Source: Roseburia sp. (lineage in GTDB: Bacteria > Bacillota > Clostridia > Lachnospirales > Lachnospiraceae). From it: a stretch of DNA of 64,000 bases. The DNA is taken from NCBI GenBank assembly GCA_017937095.1, contig JAGBEG010000018.1:62001-126000 (forward strand), written 5' to 3'. A program made the translations under genes and the position numbers. Under the pieces are notes generated by a model. That model made no database searches, was not told the origin of the DNA, and saw only the letters and a program-made list of their open reading frames with translations. Of this stretch, positions 26,092 to 35,071 are shown piece after piece. The stretch's first letter is position 1, and the number at the start of each line of letters is the position of its first letter.

Positions 26092-26120
26092 ATATGTTTT
26101 TATTTTAGTCCAAAAAAACG

Positions 26121-26170
26121 TAAAAAAACCGCCCGGGGCAATGTTGCTTCTAAAACATTGCCCCGGGCGG
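26121..26170 (-). terminator. Terminator of glgP
   Basis: A perfect 17-bp stem (26129-26145 with 26154-26170) with an 8-nt loop is followed, on the minus strand, by a T-run (26122-26128). Confidence 0.93.
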
Positions 26171-26277
26171 ATTCTCTTTATACAAAGCATTTACCTTCCG
26201 AAGAAACTTCTTCTGCCCTGCCTGCTATGCCAGCTTCCCTTTTTCCGGTTTCTGGAAGAAAAATAGCTGCGTTTCCT

Positions 26278-28761
26278 TCATTTCGCGCTATTTACCTTCT
26301 CATCTTTCACCGTGATCCGGTTCAGATGCCAGATATCATTTACATACTCCTGAATGGTACGGTCGGAGGAGAACTTACCGCAGTGCGCTACGTTTAAGAT
26401 CGCGCTCTTCGCCCACGCCTCCTTGTCCTTATAGTACTCCGATACACGCTTCTGCGCATCCACATAGGAGCGGAAATCCTTCAGGATAAAGTAAGTATCT
26501 GCATACTGTGTGCACTGCGTATTCAGCAGCGAATTGTAGAGATCGCGGAACAATCCCGGGTCATTCGGCGAATAGGTTCCGTCGACAAGCTGATTTAATA
26601 CTCTGCGCACATCCGCGTCGTTGTTGTAAATCTGCATCGGATCATAGTCACGGCTGCGCTCATGCGCAATGACCTCGTCGGAGCTCATACCGAAAATAAA
26701 GATATTGTCCATGCCGACTTCCTCTGCCATCTCGACATTCGCGCCGTCCATCGTTCCGAGGGTCAGCGCACCGTTTAACATGAACTTCATGTTTCCGGTT
26801 CCGGACGCCTCCTTGCTGGCGGTGGAAATCTGCTCGCTGACGTCCGCCGCTGCAAAAATCCACTCCGCGTTGGACACACGGTAATCCTCGATAAATACGA
26901 CCTTGATCTTGCCGCCGATGCTGCTGTCGTTGTTGATGACGTCCGCAACGCTGTTAATGAGCTTGATCGTAGACTTTGCGTTCTTGTAGCCCGCTGCCGC
27001 CTTCGCACCGAAAATAAAGGTTCTCGGATAGAAATCCATCTCCGGATGATCCTTCAGCTCGTTGTACAGGTACATAACATGCAGGATATTTAAGAACTGG
27101 CGCTTGTACTCGTGAAGACGCTTTACCTGTACATCGAAGATGGAATCCGGATCGACCTCGATGCCATTGTGTTCTTTGATATATTTTGCAAGACGTACTT
27201 TATTCTTGCGCTTAATTTCCATGAACTCCTGTTTTGCTCTCGCATTATCCGCATACGGAGCAAGTCTGCTAAGCTGCATCAGTTCTGTGATCCAGCCGTC
27301 GCCGATACGGGACGTTACCCAGTCTGCGAGCAGCGGATTGCCGTGCATCAGGAAACGGCGCTGCGTGATACCGTTCGTCTTATTGTTGAACTTCTCCGGG
27401 AACATCTCGTAGAAGTCATGAAGCTGCTCATTTTTCAGGATCTCCGTGTGCAGTCTCGCCACACCGTTGACGGAATAGCCCGCTGCAATCGCCAGATGCG
27501 CCATCTTGACCTGCCCGTCATAGAGGATTGCCATACGTGCGACCTTTCCTTCATCCCCCGGGAATCTCTCACGGATCTGCTCTTCAAAGCGGCGGTTGAT
27601 TTCCTCAACGATCTGGTAAATTCTCGGAAGCAGTCTCTTAAAGATCTCGATCGGCCATTTCTCCAGCGCTTCTGCCATAATCGTATGATTGGTGTACGCA
27701 CAGGTCTTCGTCGTAATCTCCCATGCCTCATCCCATCCGAGATTCTCCTCGTCAAGAAGAATACGCATCAGCTCTGCCACTGCCACGGTCGGGTGCGTAT
27801 CATTGAGCTGGAACGTCACCTTCTCCGGCAGCTTATGGATGTCCGCATGATTCTTCTTATAACGCGCAAGCGCGCGCTGTACGCTCGCAGAAACAAAGAA
27901 ATACTGCTGCTTTAAGCGAAGCTCCTTGCCCGCCACATGATTGTCGTTCGGGTAGAGAACCTCCACAAGATTTCTGGCGAGGTTCTGCTGCTCGACCGCC
28001 TTCTGGTAATCGCCCTTGTCAAAGGATTCCAGTCCGAAATACTCCTTCGCTTCCGCATCCCAGATCATCAGCGTATTGACTACATTGTTGCCGTAGCCGA
28101 CGATCGGCATATCGTACGGAATTGCAAGCACGGACTGATAATCCTCGTGCACGAAACGGGTACGGTCCTCCTCCTCGCTATACTCAGAGCGTACACGACC
28201 GCCGAACTTTACCTCATAGGTATACTCCGGTCTGCGCAGTTCAAACGGATAGCCGTTCTTCAGCCAGTTGTCCGGTACTTCCACCTGAAAGCCGTCCTGA
28301 ATCTTCTGCTTGAACATTCCGTAGCGGTAACGGATGCCACAGCCGTACGCCGCGTAGCCAAGCGTGGAAAGCGAATCCATAAAACATGCTGCAAGACGTC
28401 CCAGACCGCCGTTGCCAAGCGCCGGGTCCGGCTCCTGATCCTCGATCACATCGAGATTCAGCCCGATTTCCTCAAGCGCTTCCTTCACTTCCTTGTACTC
28501 CTTAAGATTGATCAGGTTATTTCCGAGGGCGCGTCCCATCAGAAACTCCATCGACATATAGTAGACGATCTTCGGGTCTTCCTTGTCAAATGCCTGCTGT
28601 GTTGCAATCCATCTGTCATTGATCATATCCTTTACCGTGTAGGAGACAGCCTGGAAAATTTCTTCCTGGCTCGCCTCCTCAAGCGTTTTGCGGTAAAGAT
28701 TCTTAACATTATCACGTACATCCTGAATAAAAGCTTTCTTATCAAAAAGATTCTCTTTCAT
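26278..28761 (-). CDS. glgP: Glycogen/maltodextrin phosphorylase
   Basis: This 827-residue enzyme releases glucose-1-phosphate from alpha-1,4-glucans. It contains GNGGLGRLAACFMDSLSTLG, the pyridoxal-phosphate Lys region EASGTGNMKFMLNGALTLGT with TMDGANVEM, and QLNDTHPTVAVAELMR. All domains and the normal length are present. Its ATG shares one base with the ileS stop (TAATG), and GGGAGGAAAC lies upstream inside ileS, so it is translationally coupled to ileS. Pairing a tRNA synthetase with glycogen use is unusual, and glgP may also have an internal promoter. A strong terminator ends the unit. Confidence 0.95.
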   Translation of the reverse strand: MKENLFDKKAFIQDVRDNVKNLYRKTLEEASQEEIFQAVSYTVKDMINDRWIATQQAFDKEDPKIVYYMSMEFLMGRALGNNLINLKEYKEVKEALEEIGLNLDVIEDQEPDPALGNGGLGRLAACFMDSLSTLGYAAYGCGIRYRYGMFKQKIQDGFQVEVPDNWLKNGYPFELRRPEYTYEVKFGGRVRSEYSEEEDRTRFVHEDYQSVLAIPYDMPIVGYGNNVVNTLMIWDAEAKEYFGLESFDKGDYQKAVEQQNLARNLVEVLYPNDNHVAGKELRLKQQYFFVSASVQRALARYKKNHADIHKLPEKVTFQLNDTHPTVAVAELMRILLDEENLGWDEAWEITTKTCAYTNHTIMAEALEKWPIEIFKRLLPRIYQIVEEINRRFEEQIRERFPGDEGKVARMAILYDGQVKMAHLAIAAGYSVNGVARLHTEILKNEQLHDFYEMFPEKFNNKTNGITQRRFLMHGNPLLADWVTSRIGDGWITELMQLSRLAPYADNARAKQEFMEIKRKNKVRLAKYIKEHNGIEVDPDSIFDVQVKRLHEYKRQFLNILHVMYLYNELKDHPEMDFYPRTFIFGAKAAAGYKNAKSTIKLINSVADVINNDSSIGGKIKVVFIEDYRVSNAEWIFAAADVSEQISTASKEASGTGNMKFMLNGALTLGTMDGANVEMAEEVGMDNIFIFGMSSDEVIAHERSRDYDPMQIYNNDADVRRVLNQLVDGTYSPNDPGLFRDLYNSLLNTQCTQYADTYFILKDFRSYVDAQKRVSEYYKDKEAWAKSAILNVAHCGKFSSDRTIQEYVNDIWHLNRITVKDEKVNSAK

Positions 28762-31700
28762 TAGTTTCCTCCCTTTTTCACTCCAAGAAGAACCTGCTCG
28801 CCGTTGATATTCCACTCCTTGTGATATATGCCATCCGGCTCGGCGTCTGCCGCAAATTCCCCGTTTCTGTCCGCTATGATGTCCAGACCTAGTACATCTT
28901 TCCTAATTGTATCACCATACTGGTCAAAAATACCAGATACTTTTTCATCTGCCTTATAGTAAATGGTTATCTTATCCATAACCTCAAAGCCTGCTTCCTT
29001 GCGCATCGTCTGGATCTTGCTGATGATCTCACGCACAAAGCCTTCCTCGATCAGCTCCGGCGTCAGATTCGTATCAAGAACGACCGTCACGGTGTTGTCG
29101 CCCTCGGTCACATACCCTTCCATCTGCGTCATCGTGATCAGAAGGTCTTCCTCCGCAAGCTTGACCTCATCGCTCACCGACGGGAGAGAGAGCACGCCGT
29201 TTGCCTTAAGCTCCGCCATTGCAGCGTTTCCGTCGAGCTCTGCAAGCGCCTTCTGGATCTGTCCTAAGAACTTTCCGTACTTCGGTCCGACTGTGCGAAG
29301 CTGCGGCTTAAAGGTGTAGCTTGTGTATGCGCTCACGTCATCAGTAAAGTTCACCTTCTTGACATTCAGCTCATCCTCAATGATTTCCGTGAAAAATTCC
29401 GGCAATACGGACGGCGCCTTTACGAACATATTTCCAATCGGCTGACGGTTCTTGATATTCGCCGTATTGCGGCACGCACGCCCCATCACAACGATCTTTA
29501 AGACCTCATCCATGTTCTTCTCTAATTCCGCGTCAATGCAGGACTCATCCGCTACCGGGAAATCGCACAGATGAATACTCTCCGGCGCGTTTTTGTCGAT
29601 CGAGCGGACAAGATTCTGATAAATATCCTCCGTCATGAACGGAATCATCGGCGCAGCGCACTTAGAAATTGTCACAAGCGCAGTATAGAGCGTCATGTAC
29701 GCATTGATCTTATCCTGCTCCATGCCCTTTGCCCAGAAACGCTCACGGCTTCTTCTGACATACCAGTTGCTCATGTCGTCTACGAAGTCGTCCAGAACTC
29801 TCGCCGCCTCCGGGATGCGGTAATTGGAAAGATGATCGTCCACTCCCCTGATTGCCGTGTTAAGTCTTGAAAGAAGCCACTTATCCATAACGGAAAGCTT
29901 CGCATAGTCTAACGTGTATTTCGTCGCATCAAACTCGTCAATGTTCGCATAGAGCACGAAGAATGCATAGGTATTCCACAGCGTACCCATGAACTTGCGC
30001 TGTCCTTCCTGTACCAGCTTGCCCTGGAAACGCTTCGGAATCCAAGGTGCGCTGCTCGTATAGAAATACCAGCGGATCGCATCCGCGCCGTAAGTCTCAA
30101 GCGCTTCGAACGGATCGACCGCATTTCCCTTGGACTTGCTCATCTTCTGTCCGTTCTCATCCTGCACATGCCCCATAACGATGACATTCTCGAACGGCGC
30201 CTTATTAAAGAGCAGCGTACTCTCCGCCATCAGGGAATAGAACCAGCCGCGTGTCTGATCCACTGCCTCGGAAATGAACTGCGCCGGGAACTGCTGCTCG
30301 AACACCTCCTGATTCTCAAACGGATAATGATGCTGTGCGAACGGCATCGCACCGGAGTCGAACCAGCAGTCGATGACCTCAGGAACACGCTTCATCGTCT
30401 TACCGCAGTCCGGACAGGTAAAGGTGACTTCGTCAATGTACGGACGGTGCAGCTCCACCTTCGCTGCCTCCGGGTTGCCGCTCTTTTCTGCAAGCTCCGC
30501 GCGGCTTCCGATGGACTCCTGACGTCCGCAGCCCTCACACTCCCAGATATTGAGCGGTGTTCCCCAGTAACGGTTACGGGAAATACCCCAGTCCTGAATA
30601 TTCTCGAGCCAGTCGCCGAAACGTCCCTTTCCGATGGACTCCGGAATCCAGTTGACCGTGTTATTGTTGCGGATCATATCGTCCTTGACAGCCGTCATCT
30701 TGATGAACCATGACTCTCTTGCATAATAGATGAGCGGCGTGTCACAGCGCCAGCAGTGCGGATAATCATGTTCGAACTTCGGCGCGTCAAACAGCTTGCC
30801 CTGCGCGTCCAGATCCTTTAAGACCTCCGGATCGGCTTTCTTAACGAATAAGCCCGCATAAGGCGTCTCCTTCGTCATCTCACCCTTGCCGTCCACGAAC
30901 TGTACGAACGGAAGGTCGTATTTTCTTCCGACATTGGCATCATCCTCACCAAATGCCGGAGCAATGTGTACGATACCGGTACCGTCGGACATCGTAACGT
31001 AGCTGTCGCAGGTCACAAAATGTCCCTTCTTGTGCTGCTTTGCTGCCGCCTCGCCGGAACATGCGAACAGCGGCTCATATTCCTTGTATTCGAGATCTTT
31101 TCCTACATACGTCTCAAGCACTTCATAAGCCGCACCCTCTGCGGTATCCGGCTCGCCGTCCTTACCTTTTGCGGCAGGAGTTCCCAGCCTGCCAAGCACT
31201 TTATCGAGCAGCGCCTCCGCCATATAATAGGTATAACCGTCCGCCGCCTTTACCTTGCAGTACGTCTCATCCGGGTTCACGCAGAGCGCCACGTTGGACG
31301 GAAGCGTCCACGGCGTTGTCGTCCATGCAAGGAAATAAGCGTCCTCGCCGACCACCTTAAAGCGTACCACTGCGGAACGCTCCTTGACGGTCTTGTAGCC
31401 CTGCGCCACCTCCTGAGAGGACAGCGGGGTTCCGCAGCGCGGGCAGTACGGAACAATCTTAAAGCCCTTGTACAGAAGCTTCTTATCCCAGATCTGCTTT
31501 AACGCCCACCACTCGGACTCAATAAAATTATCATCGTAGGTAATATACGGATCATCCATGTCCGCCCAGAAACCGACGGTATCGGAGAAATCCTCCCACA
31601 TTCCCTTGTATTTCCACACGGACTCTTTACATTTCTTAATGAAAGGCTCCATGCCGTATTCCTCGATCTGCTCCTTGCCGTTAAGACCGAGCATCTTCTC

Positions 31701-31988
31701 CACCTCAAGCTCTACCGGCAGACCATGGGTATCCCATCCCGCCTTACGCGGCACATATTTGCCCTTCATCGCCTGAAATCTCGGAATCATGTCCTTGATG
31801 GTACGCGTCTCCACATGACCGATATGCGGCTTGCCGTTCGCAGTCGGCGGTCCGTCATAGAACGTATAGGTCTCGCCCTGCTTGCGCTGCTCCATACTCT
31901 TCTTAAAGATATCATTGTCCTTCCAGAACTTTCCCACCTGCTTCTCCCTGTCAACGAAATTCAGGTTGGTGTCAACTTTGTTATACAT
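28761..31988 (-). CDS. ileS: Isoleucyl-tRNA synthetase, IleS2-like long form
   Basis: This 1075-residue class I synthetase has HIGH at residues 55-58 (KPHIGHVETR) and KMSKSKGN after DENGQ. It also has an editing domain (AWTTTPWTLPSNVALCV) and a C-terminal anticodon region. The WDTHGLPVELEVEKMLG segment and overall length point to the IleS2 group, whose members can be intrinsically less sensitive to mupirocin; that phenotype is inference. Charging of tRNA-Ile is essential. Transcription is controlled by the isoleucine T-box leader at 32006-32330. It is co-transcribed with glgP. Confidence 0.95.
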   Translation of the reverse strand: MYNKVDTNLNFVDREKQVGKFWKDNDIFKKSMEQRKQGETYTFYDGPPTANGKPHIGHVETRTIKDMIPRFQAMKGKYVPRKAGWDTHGLPVELEVEKMLGLNGKEQIEEYGMEPFIKKCKESVWKYKGMWEDFSDTVGFWADMDDPYITYDDNFIESEWWALKQIWDKKLLYKGFKIVPYCPRCGTPLSSQEVAQGYKTVKERSAVVRFKVVGEDAYFLAWTTTPWTLPSNVALCVNPDETYCKVKAADGYTYYMAEALLDKVLGRLGTPAAKGKDGEPDTAEGAAYEVLETYVGKDLEYKEYEPLFACSGEAAAKQHKKGHFVTCDSYVTMSDGTGIVHIAPAFGEDDANVGRKYDLPFVQFVDGKGEMTKETPYAGLFVKKADPEVLKDLDAQGKLFDAPKFEHDYPHCWRCDTPLIYYARESWFIKMTAVKDDMIRNNNTVNWIPESIGKGRFGDWLENIQDWGISRNRYWGTPLNIWECEGCGRQESIGSRAELAEKSGNPEAAKVELHRPYIDEVTFTCPDCGKTMKRVPEVIDCWFDSGAMPFAQHHYPFENQEVFEQQFPAQFISEAVDQTRGWFYSLMAESTLLFNKAPFENVIVMGHVQDENGQKMSKSKGNAVDPFEALETYGADAIRWYFYTSSAPWIPKRFQGKLVQEGQRKFMGTLWNTYAFFVLYANIDEFDATKYTLDYAKLSVMDKWLLSRLNTAIRGVDDHLSNYRIPEAARVLDDFVDDMSNWYVRRSRERFWAKGMEQDKINAYMTLYTALVTISKCAAPMIPFMTEDIYQNLVRSIDKNAPESIHLCDFPVADESCIDAELEKNMDEVLKIVVMGRACRNTANIKNRQPIGNMFVKAPSVLPEFFTEIIEDELNVKKVNFTDDVSAYTSYTFKPQLRTVGPKYGKFLGQIQKALAELDGNAAMAELKANGVLSLPSVSDEVKLAEEDLLITMTQMEGYVTEGDNTVTVVLDTNLTPELIEEGFVREIISKIQTMRKEAGFEVMDKITIYYKADEKVSGIFDQYGDTIRKDVLGLDIIADRNGEFAADAEPDGIYHKEWNINGEQVLLGVKKGGN

Positions 31989-32005
31989 CTTGTACCTCCG
32001 CTTAT

Positions 32006-32050
32006 TCTAAAAAGAGGCTCTTCCTCCTGTAAATAGGACGAAGAGCCTCT
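32006..32050 (-). terminator. T-box attenuator (terminator) of ileS
   Basis: AGAGGCTCTTC/GAAGAGCCTCT (32050-32040 with 32023-32013) has, on the minus strand, a following TTTTT. It is the alternative to the T-box antiterminator. Confidence 0.88.
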
Positions 32051-32330
32051 GATCGTTTACCACCTAATTACAATGTACGCAGCTTCTCTCCCGACCGAAA
32101 GCCCTGCGGGAACTTTCCGTCTCGATAAACCTGTGTGCCCGGAGAAAATCTGGATACCTGTCCCAAATAACGCAGGGAATGCGTCAGCGCCTACTCTGAT
32201 GATTCATTTCGGGCTGCGGCTTGGAAGTGATGTTCATTCAAAAGATACTCGTACCGGCTTCCACCCTCCCGGCTCTCTGACACTTTCTCTGATGAACTAC
32301 TGTCTTCGTCATTGCCTTTGTCGCAGTATG
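32006..32330 (-). promoter_or_regulatory. T-box riboswitch, isoleucine specifier
   Basis: On the minus strand, GAAG-ACAGTA-GTTCAT (from 32307) pairs with ATGAAC-ATCA-CTTC (to 32224). That forms Stem I with the AGTA loop-E motif opposite GAAC and specifier codon ATC (Ile) at 32231-32229. The T-box core AGGTGGTAAACGATCAGAGG precedes the terminator. Uncharged tRNA-Ile should favour antitermination and ileS expression. Confidence 0.88.
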
Positions 32331-32349
32331 ACTGCTTTTTACTATGGAT

Positions 32350-32378
32350 AGTATATAGTTATATTTTCCCATTGTCAA
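32350..32378 (-). promoter_or_regulatory. Promoter of the T-box-ileS-glgP unit
   Basis: On the minus strand: TTGACA (32378-32373), 17 nt, TATACT (32355-32350). Confidence 0.9.
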
Positions 32379-32397
32379 GCTTGGAAAATGAAAAACT

Positions 32398-33285
32398 CTA
32401 TTTCACAAATCTACGGAAAAAAGCGCACTCTTCGTCGTTGCAGAGCGCAGCGTCCTTCGTCCGGATATCCGCGTGGAACACATGTCCCAGGCGGTTGTCC
32501 GCATCTCCGTACAGGCGGCATACAAACGGTACATCGCACGCCATCAGCTTTTCTGCCAGAAGCGTCGCCTGCGGCTTTAAGAAATCGTCTACAGCCGTCA
32601 TAAGGAATACCGGCGGATAATCTTTCGTCACATGCGCTGTCACGTCCAGCAGTTCCAGTTCTTCCCAGCTTCCATGCCCGGGGAGGTAATCCCACATCAG
32701 ATTTCGGTGTTGCTCATCTTCTTCCCTGTCCACGCGAATCTGGTATACGCCGCAGTTCAATGCGATTGCCTTTAAGGAAAGTCCGTCCGGTACTATAAAG
32801 GGATAATGCTTTGCATAACCGGCATTCGTACAGATTGCCGCATACAGCCCCAGACCGTTTCCTCCCGCCGAATCCCCGACCGCGAAAATATGCTCCGTAT
32901 CAAAGCCATACTTATCCGCATGCGAAAGTATCCATGTGAACACCAGATCCGTATCTTCCAGCGGAGCCGGATACTGAAATTCCGGCGCAAGTCGGTATGT
33001 AAAATTCACCACCGCGAACCCTCTCTTCGCCAGATCCATACAGTAGTACTGATAACGCTCCTTGTCGCCGTACACCCATCCGCCGCCATGCACGCTTACA
33101 ATGACGGGAAGCTTCTCTCCCTCCAACACTTTTGGGCGGTATACGTCCAACACCTGCCACACAGGGTCGTCGCCGTATACGATATCGTCGCAGCGACTGA
33201 TATCCTCCGGCGTCTTTAACCCGGCATCCCGCTTGTCGTCGCTCTCCTTAAATCCTCTTCTGATTCTGTCGCTTGTTTCTGACAT
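32398..33285 (-). CDS. Alpha/beta-hydrolase, hormone-sensitive-lipase-like esterase
   Basis: This 295-residue hydrolase has the oxyanion-hole motif SVHGGGWVYGDK, the nucleophile elbow VGDSAGGNGLGL (Ser), the acid region LMTAVDDFLKPQ and the late His in GHVFHADIRTKD. Together these indicate a carboxylesterase/lipase of the HSL family; the natural substrate is unknown. AGGAGGCAGAAGCAA precedes the ATG. It ends 20 nt before the ileS promoter, so the two units are separate. Confidence 0.9.
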   Translation of the reverse strand: MSETSDRIRRGFKESDDKRDAGLKTPEDISRCDDIVYGDDPVWQVLDVYRPKVLEGEKLPVIVSVHGGGWVYGDKERYQYYCMDLAKRGFAVVNFTYRLAPEFQYPAPLEDTDLVFTWILSHADKYGFDTEHIFAVGDSAGGNGLGLYAAICTNAGYAKHYPFIVPDGLSLKAIALNCGVYQIRVDREEDEQHRNLMWDYLPGHGSWEELELLDVTAHVTKDYPPVFLMTAVDDFLKPQATLLAEKLMACDVPFVCRLYGDADNRLGHVFHADIRTKDAALCNDEECAFFRRFVK

Positions 33286-33312
33286 TTGCTTCTGCCTCCT
33301 TATACAGTTTAT

Positions 33313-34287
33313 TTATGCATGCAGTCCGCCGATGACCGCAATGAACCGCTCCTTGATCTCGTCCATCAGAATCGCCGCCTCGCTCTCCGTGCCCGAAAAC
33401 GGCACAAAACCGCCCGCCATCGAAGCGTGTCCGCCTCCGTTTCCGATGCCTTCAAGAGCTTTCGCAATAATCTTCCCCGCGTCGAGCGTCGATTTCTCAC
33501 TTCGCACAGAAAGCTTGATTCCGCCGTCTCTTCTGGAATACACCACAGAAAAGGAGACCTCCTTTAAAGCCAGCATAAAGTCTGAAATATTCGCGATGAC
33601 CGGGCAATCCTCGCCCGTGTCCGCAAAGCTTACGTTGTCGTAGACTTCGATACTGGAAATCGCTTTCCCGTAAGCGACCAGATCTTCAAAGCAAAGCGTG
33701 CTGTTCTCGAGCATATGAATCGTCTCATAATCGCAGAAATCGAACATCCGGTAAATCATCTCCACATCCAGCTTGGAAACGCCCCGCGTTAAGTTGTTCG
33801 TGTCGATACGGATGCCATAGGTCAGCGCCGTCGCTATCTTTTCGTCCATCGGCACATCATTTTCCACAAAATACTCCGCAATCATCGTCGCGCACGCCCC
33901 GTTTTCCGGCCGGATATCCATAAAACGGTAGCCAAATTTATCGTTGTACGGATGATGGTCAATACAGATGATCTCATCCCCGGTAATATCGATGATGTTG
34001 GAATTTCCCTTCTGCGAATCCACGAGAATGACCTCGTCCTCGTCGCTTAAAATCGCCCCAAGATTCTCCACATTGTGCAGTTCGATGCCGAGAATCTCCC
34101 GCAGCTTGTCCGTGCTGTAGCGGTCAATTTTCCCTTTGTAACAGATCGTCGCACGGATTCCCCGCGTCTCTAAAAGCCGCTGTAAGCCGTAGGCGCTCGC
34201 AATCGCATCCGGATCCGGGAAATTGTGCGTCTGGATATAGACATGCTCTCTGTTTATCTGTTCAAGCAACTGTTCAAATCTTGTCAT
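33313..34287 (-). CDS. DHH-family phosphoesterase (NrnA-like)
   Basis: This 324-residue protein has the DHH/DHHA1 layout: THNFPDPDAIASAYGLQRLL (D-x-D metal motif), VDSQKG, the CIDHHPYND motif that gives the family its name, RIDTNNLTRG, and a C-terminal GGGHASMAGGFV substrate-binding motif. NrnA-type enzymes degrade nanoRNA and hydrolyse pAp; related enzymes cleave cyclic dinucleotides. This one has no membrane or PAS domain, so an NrnA-like role is most likely. GGAGGAAGAG sets the start. Confidence 0.9.
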   Translation of the reverse strand: MTRFEQLLEQINREHVYIQTHNFPDPDAIASAYGLQRLLETRGIRATICYKGKIDRYSTDKLREILGIELHNVENLGAILSDEDEVILVDSQKGNSNIIDITGDEIICIDHHPYNDKFGYRFMDIRPENGACATMIAEYFVENDVPMDEKIATALTYGIRIDTNNLTRGVSKLDVEMIYRMFDFCDYETIHMLENSTLCFEDLVAYGKAISSIEVYDNVSFADTGEDCPVIANISDFMLALKEVSFSVVYSRRDGGIKLSVRSEKSTLDAGKIIAKALEGIGNGGGHASMAGGFVPFSGTESEAAILMDEIKERFIAVIGGLHA

Positions 34288-34378
34288 CTCTTCCTCCGGT
34301 TTCTCATCGTCTCCCCCGCCTCATCACAAAGCACGCATCGTCAAATGTCTCAAGGCTTCCCCATAAAAGCAATCATTT

Positions 34379-35020
34379 TCACTTCATATATGTCGGAATA
34401 TCCATGCCGGAAAGCTCCGCAAATGCGTGAATTTCCGGAACCTCTGCATCAATCGTGCCAAAGCCGTATGCAGCGTGGATAAACCCCACGCCAGCCTTCT
34501 GACTCGCATCGTAATCGCCCTGGATATCGCCCACATAGACCGCCTGATCCAGTGCATTTCGCTTTACGACAAGCCTGATGTTCTCCCCCTTCTGGAGCAG
34601 ATTGTTGCCGTAGCACTCGATGTCCTCGACCAGCTCCCACAGTCCGTAGTAATCCAGAAAGGCTTCAATATAACCGCTCTGACAGTTGCTCACGATATAC
34701 AGATGATACCCCGTCTCTATAAGCTTCTGCATCGTCTCACGGACCTTATCGTAGAGAATGCCGCCGTGCTCCCGCAGATAATCGTTCTCTCTTGCGCAGC
34801 ATGCTTCCAGAAGCTCCATGCGCGCCTCCCCGGCAAGCTCCGCAAAAAGCAGATCGGCGATAACGTCCATCGTCTTTCCCATCACACCGGAGATATCCTC
34901 TTTTGTCAGCGTTTTTTTCAACAAACCCGATTCCTCAATGGCAAGGTTCCACGACTTTGCCACGTTCTCTGCGGAATCCCATAATGTCCCGTCCATATCA
35001 AAAATAATGCCCTGTTTCAT
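34379..35020 (-). CDS. HAD-family hydrolase (phosphatase-like)
   Basis: This 213-residue protein has HAD motif I FDMDGTLWDSAENVAKSW, motif II YIVSNCQSG, motif III Lys (VVKRNALDQ) and motif IV VYVGDIQGDYDASQKAGV. A helical cap lies between motifs I and II. It is related to phosphoglycolate phosphatase / beta-phosphoglucomutase-like phosphatases; substrate unknown. AGGAGAGCAGGCAG precedes the ATG. Confidence 0.9.
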   Translation of the reverse strand: MKQGIIFDMDGTLWDSAENVAKSWNLAIEESGLLKKTLTKEDISGVMGKTMDVIADLLFAELAGEARMELLEACCARENDYLREHGGILYDKVRETMQKLIETGYHLYIVSNCQSGYIEAFLDYYGLWELVEDIECYGNNLLQKGENIRLVVKRNALDQAVYVGDIQGDYDASQKAGVGFIHAAYGFGTIDAEVPEIHAFAELSGMDIPTYMK

Positions 35021-35071
35021 CTGCCTGCTCTCCTAAATTTATCTTCTTTCTTTTCCCGACGCCGCCTGCAT

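Noticed and set aside
27937-28764. Plus-strand frame of about 275 codons
   Set aside because: It is antisense to glgP, with no ribosome site and an Arg/Leu-rich composition typical of shadows.
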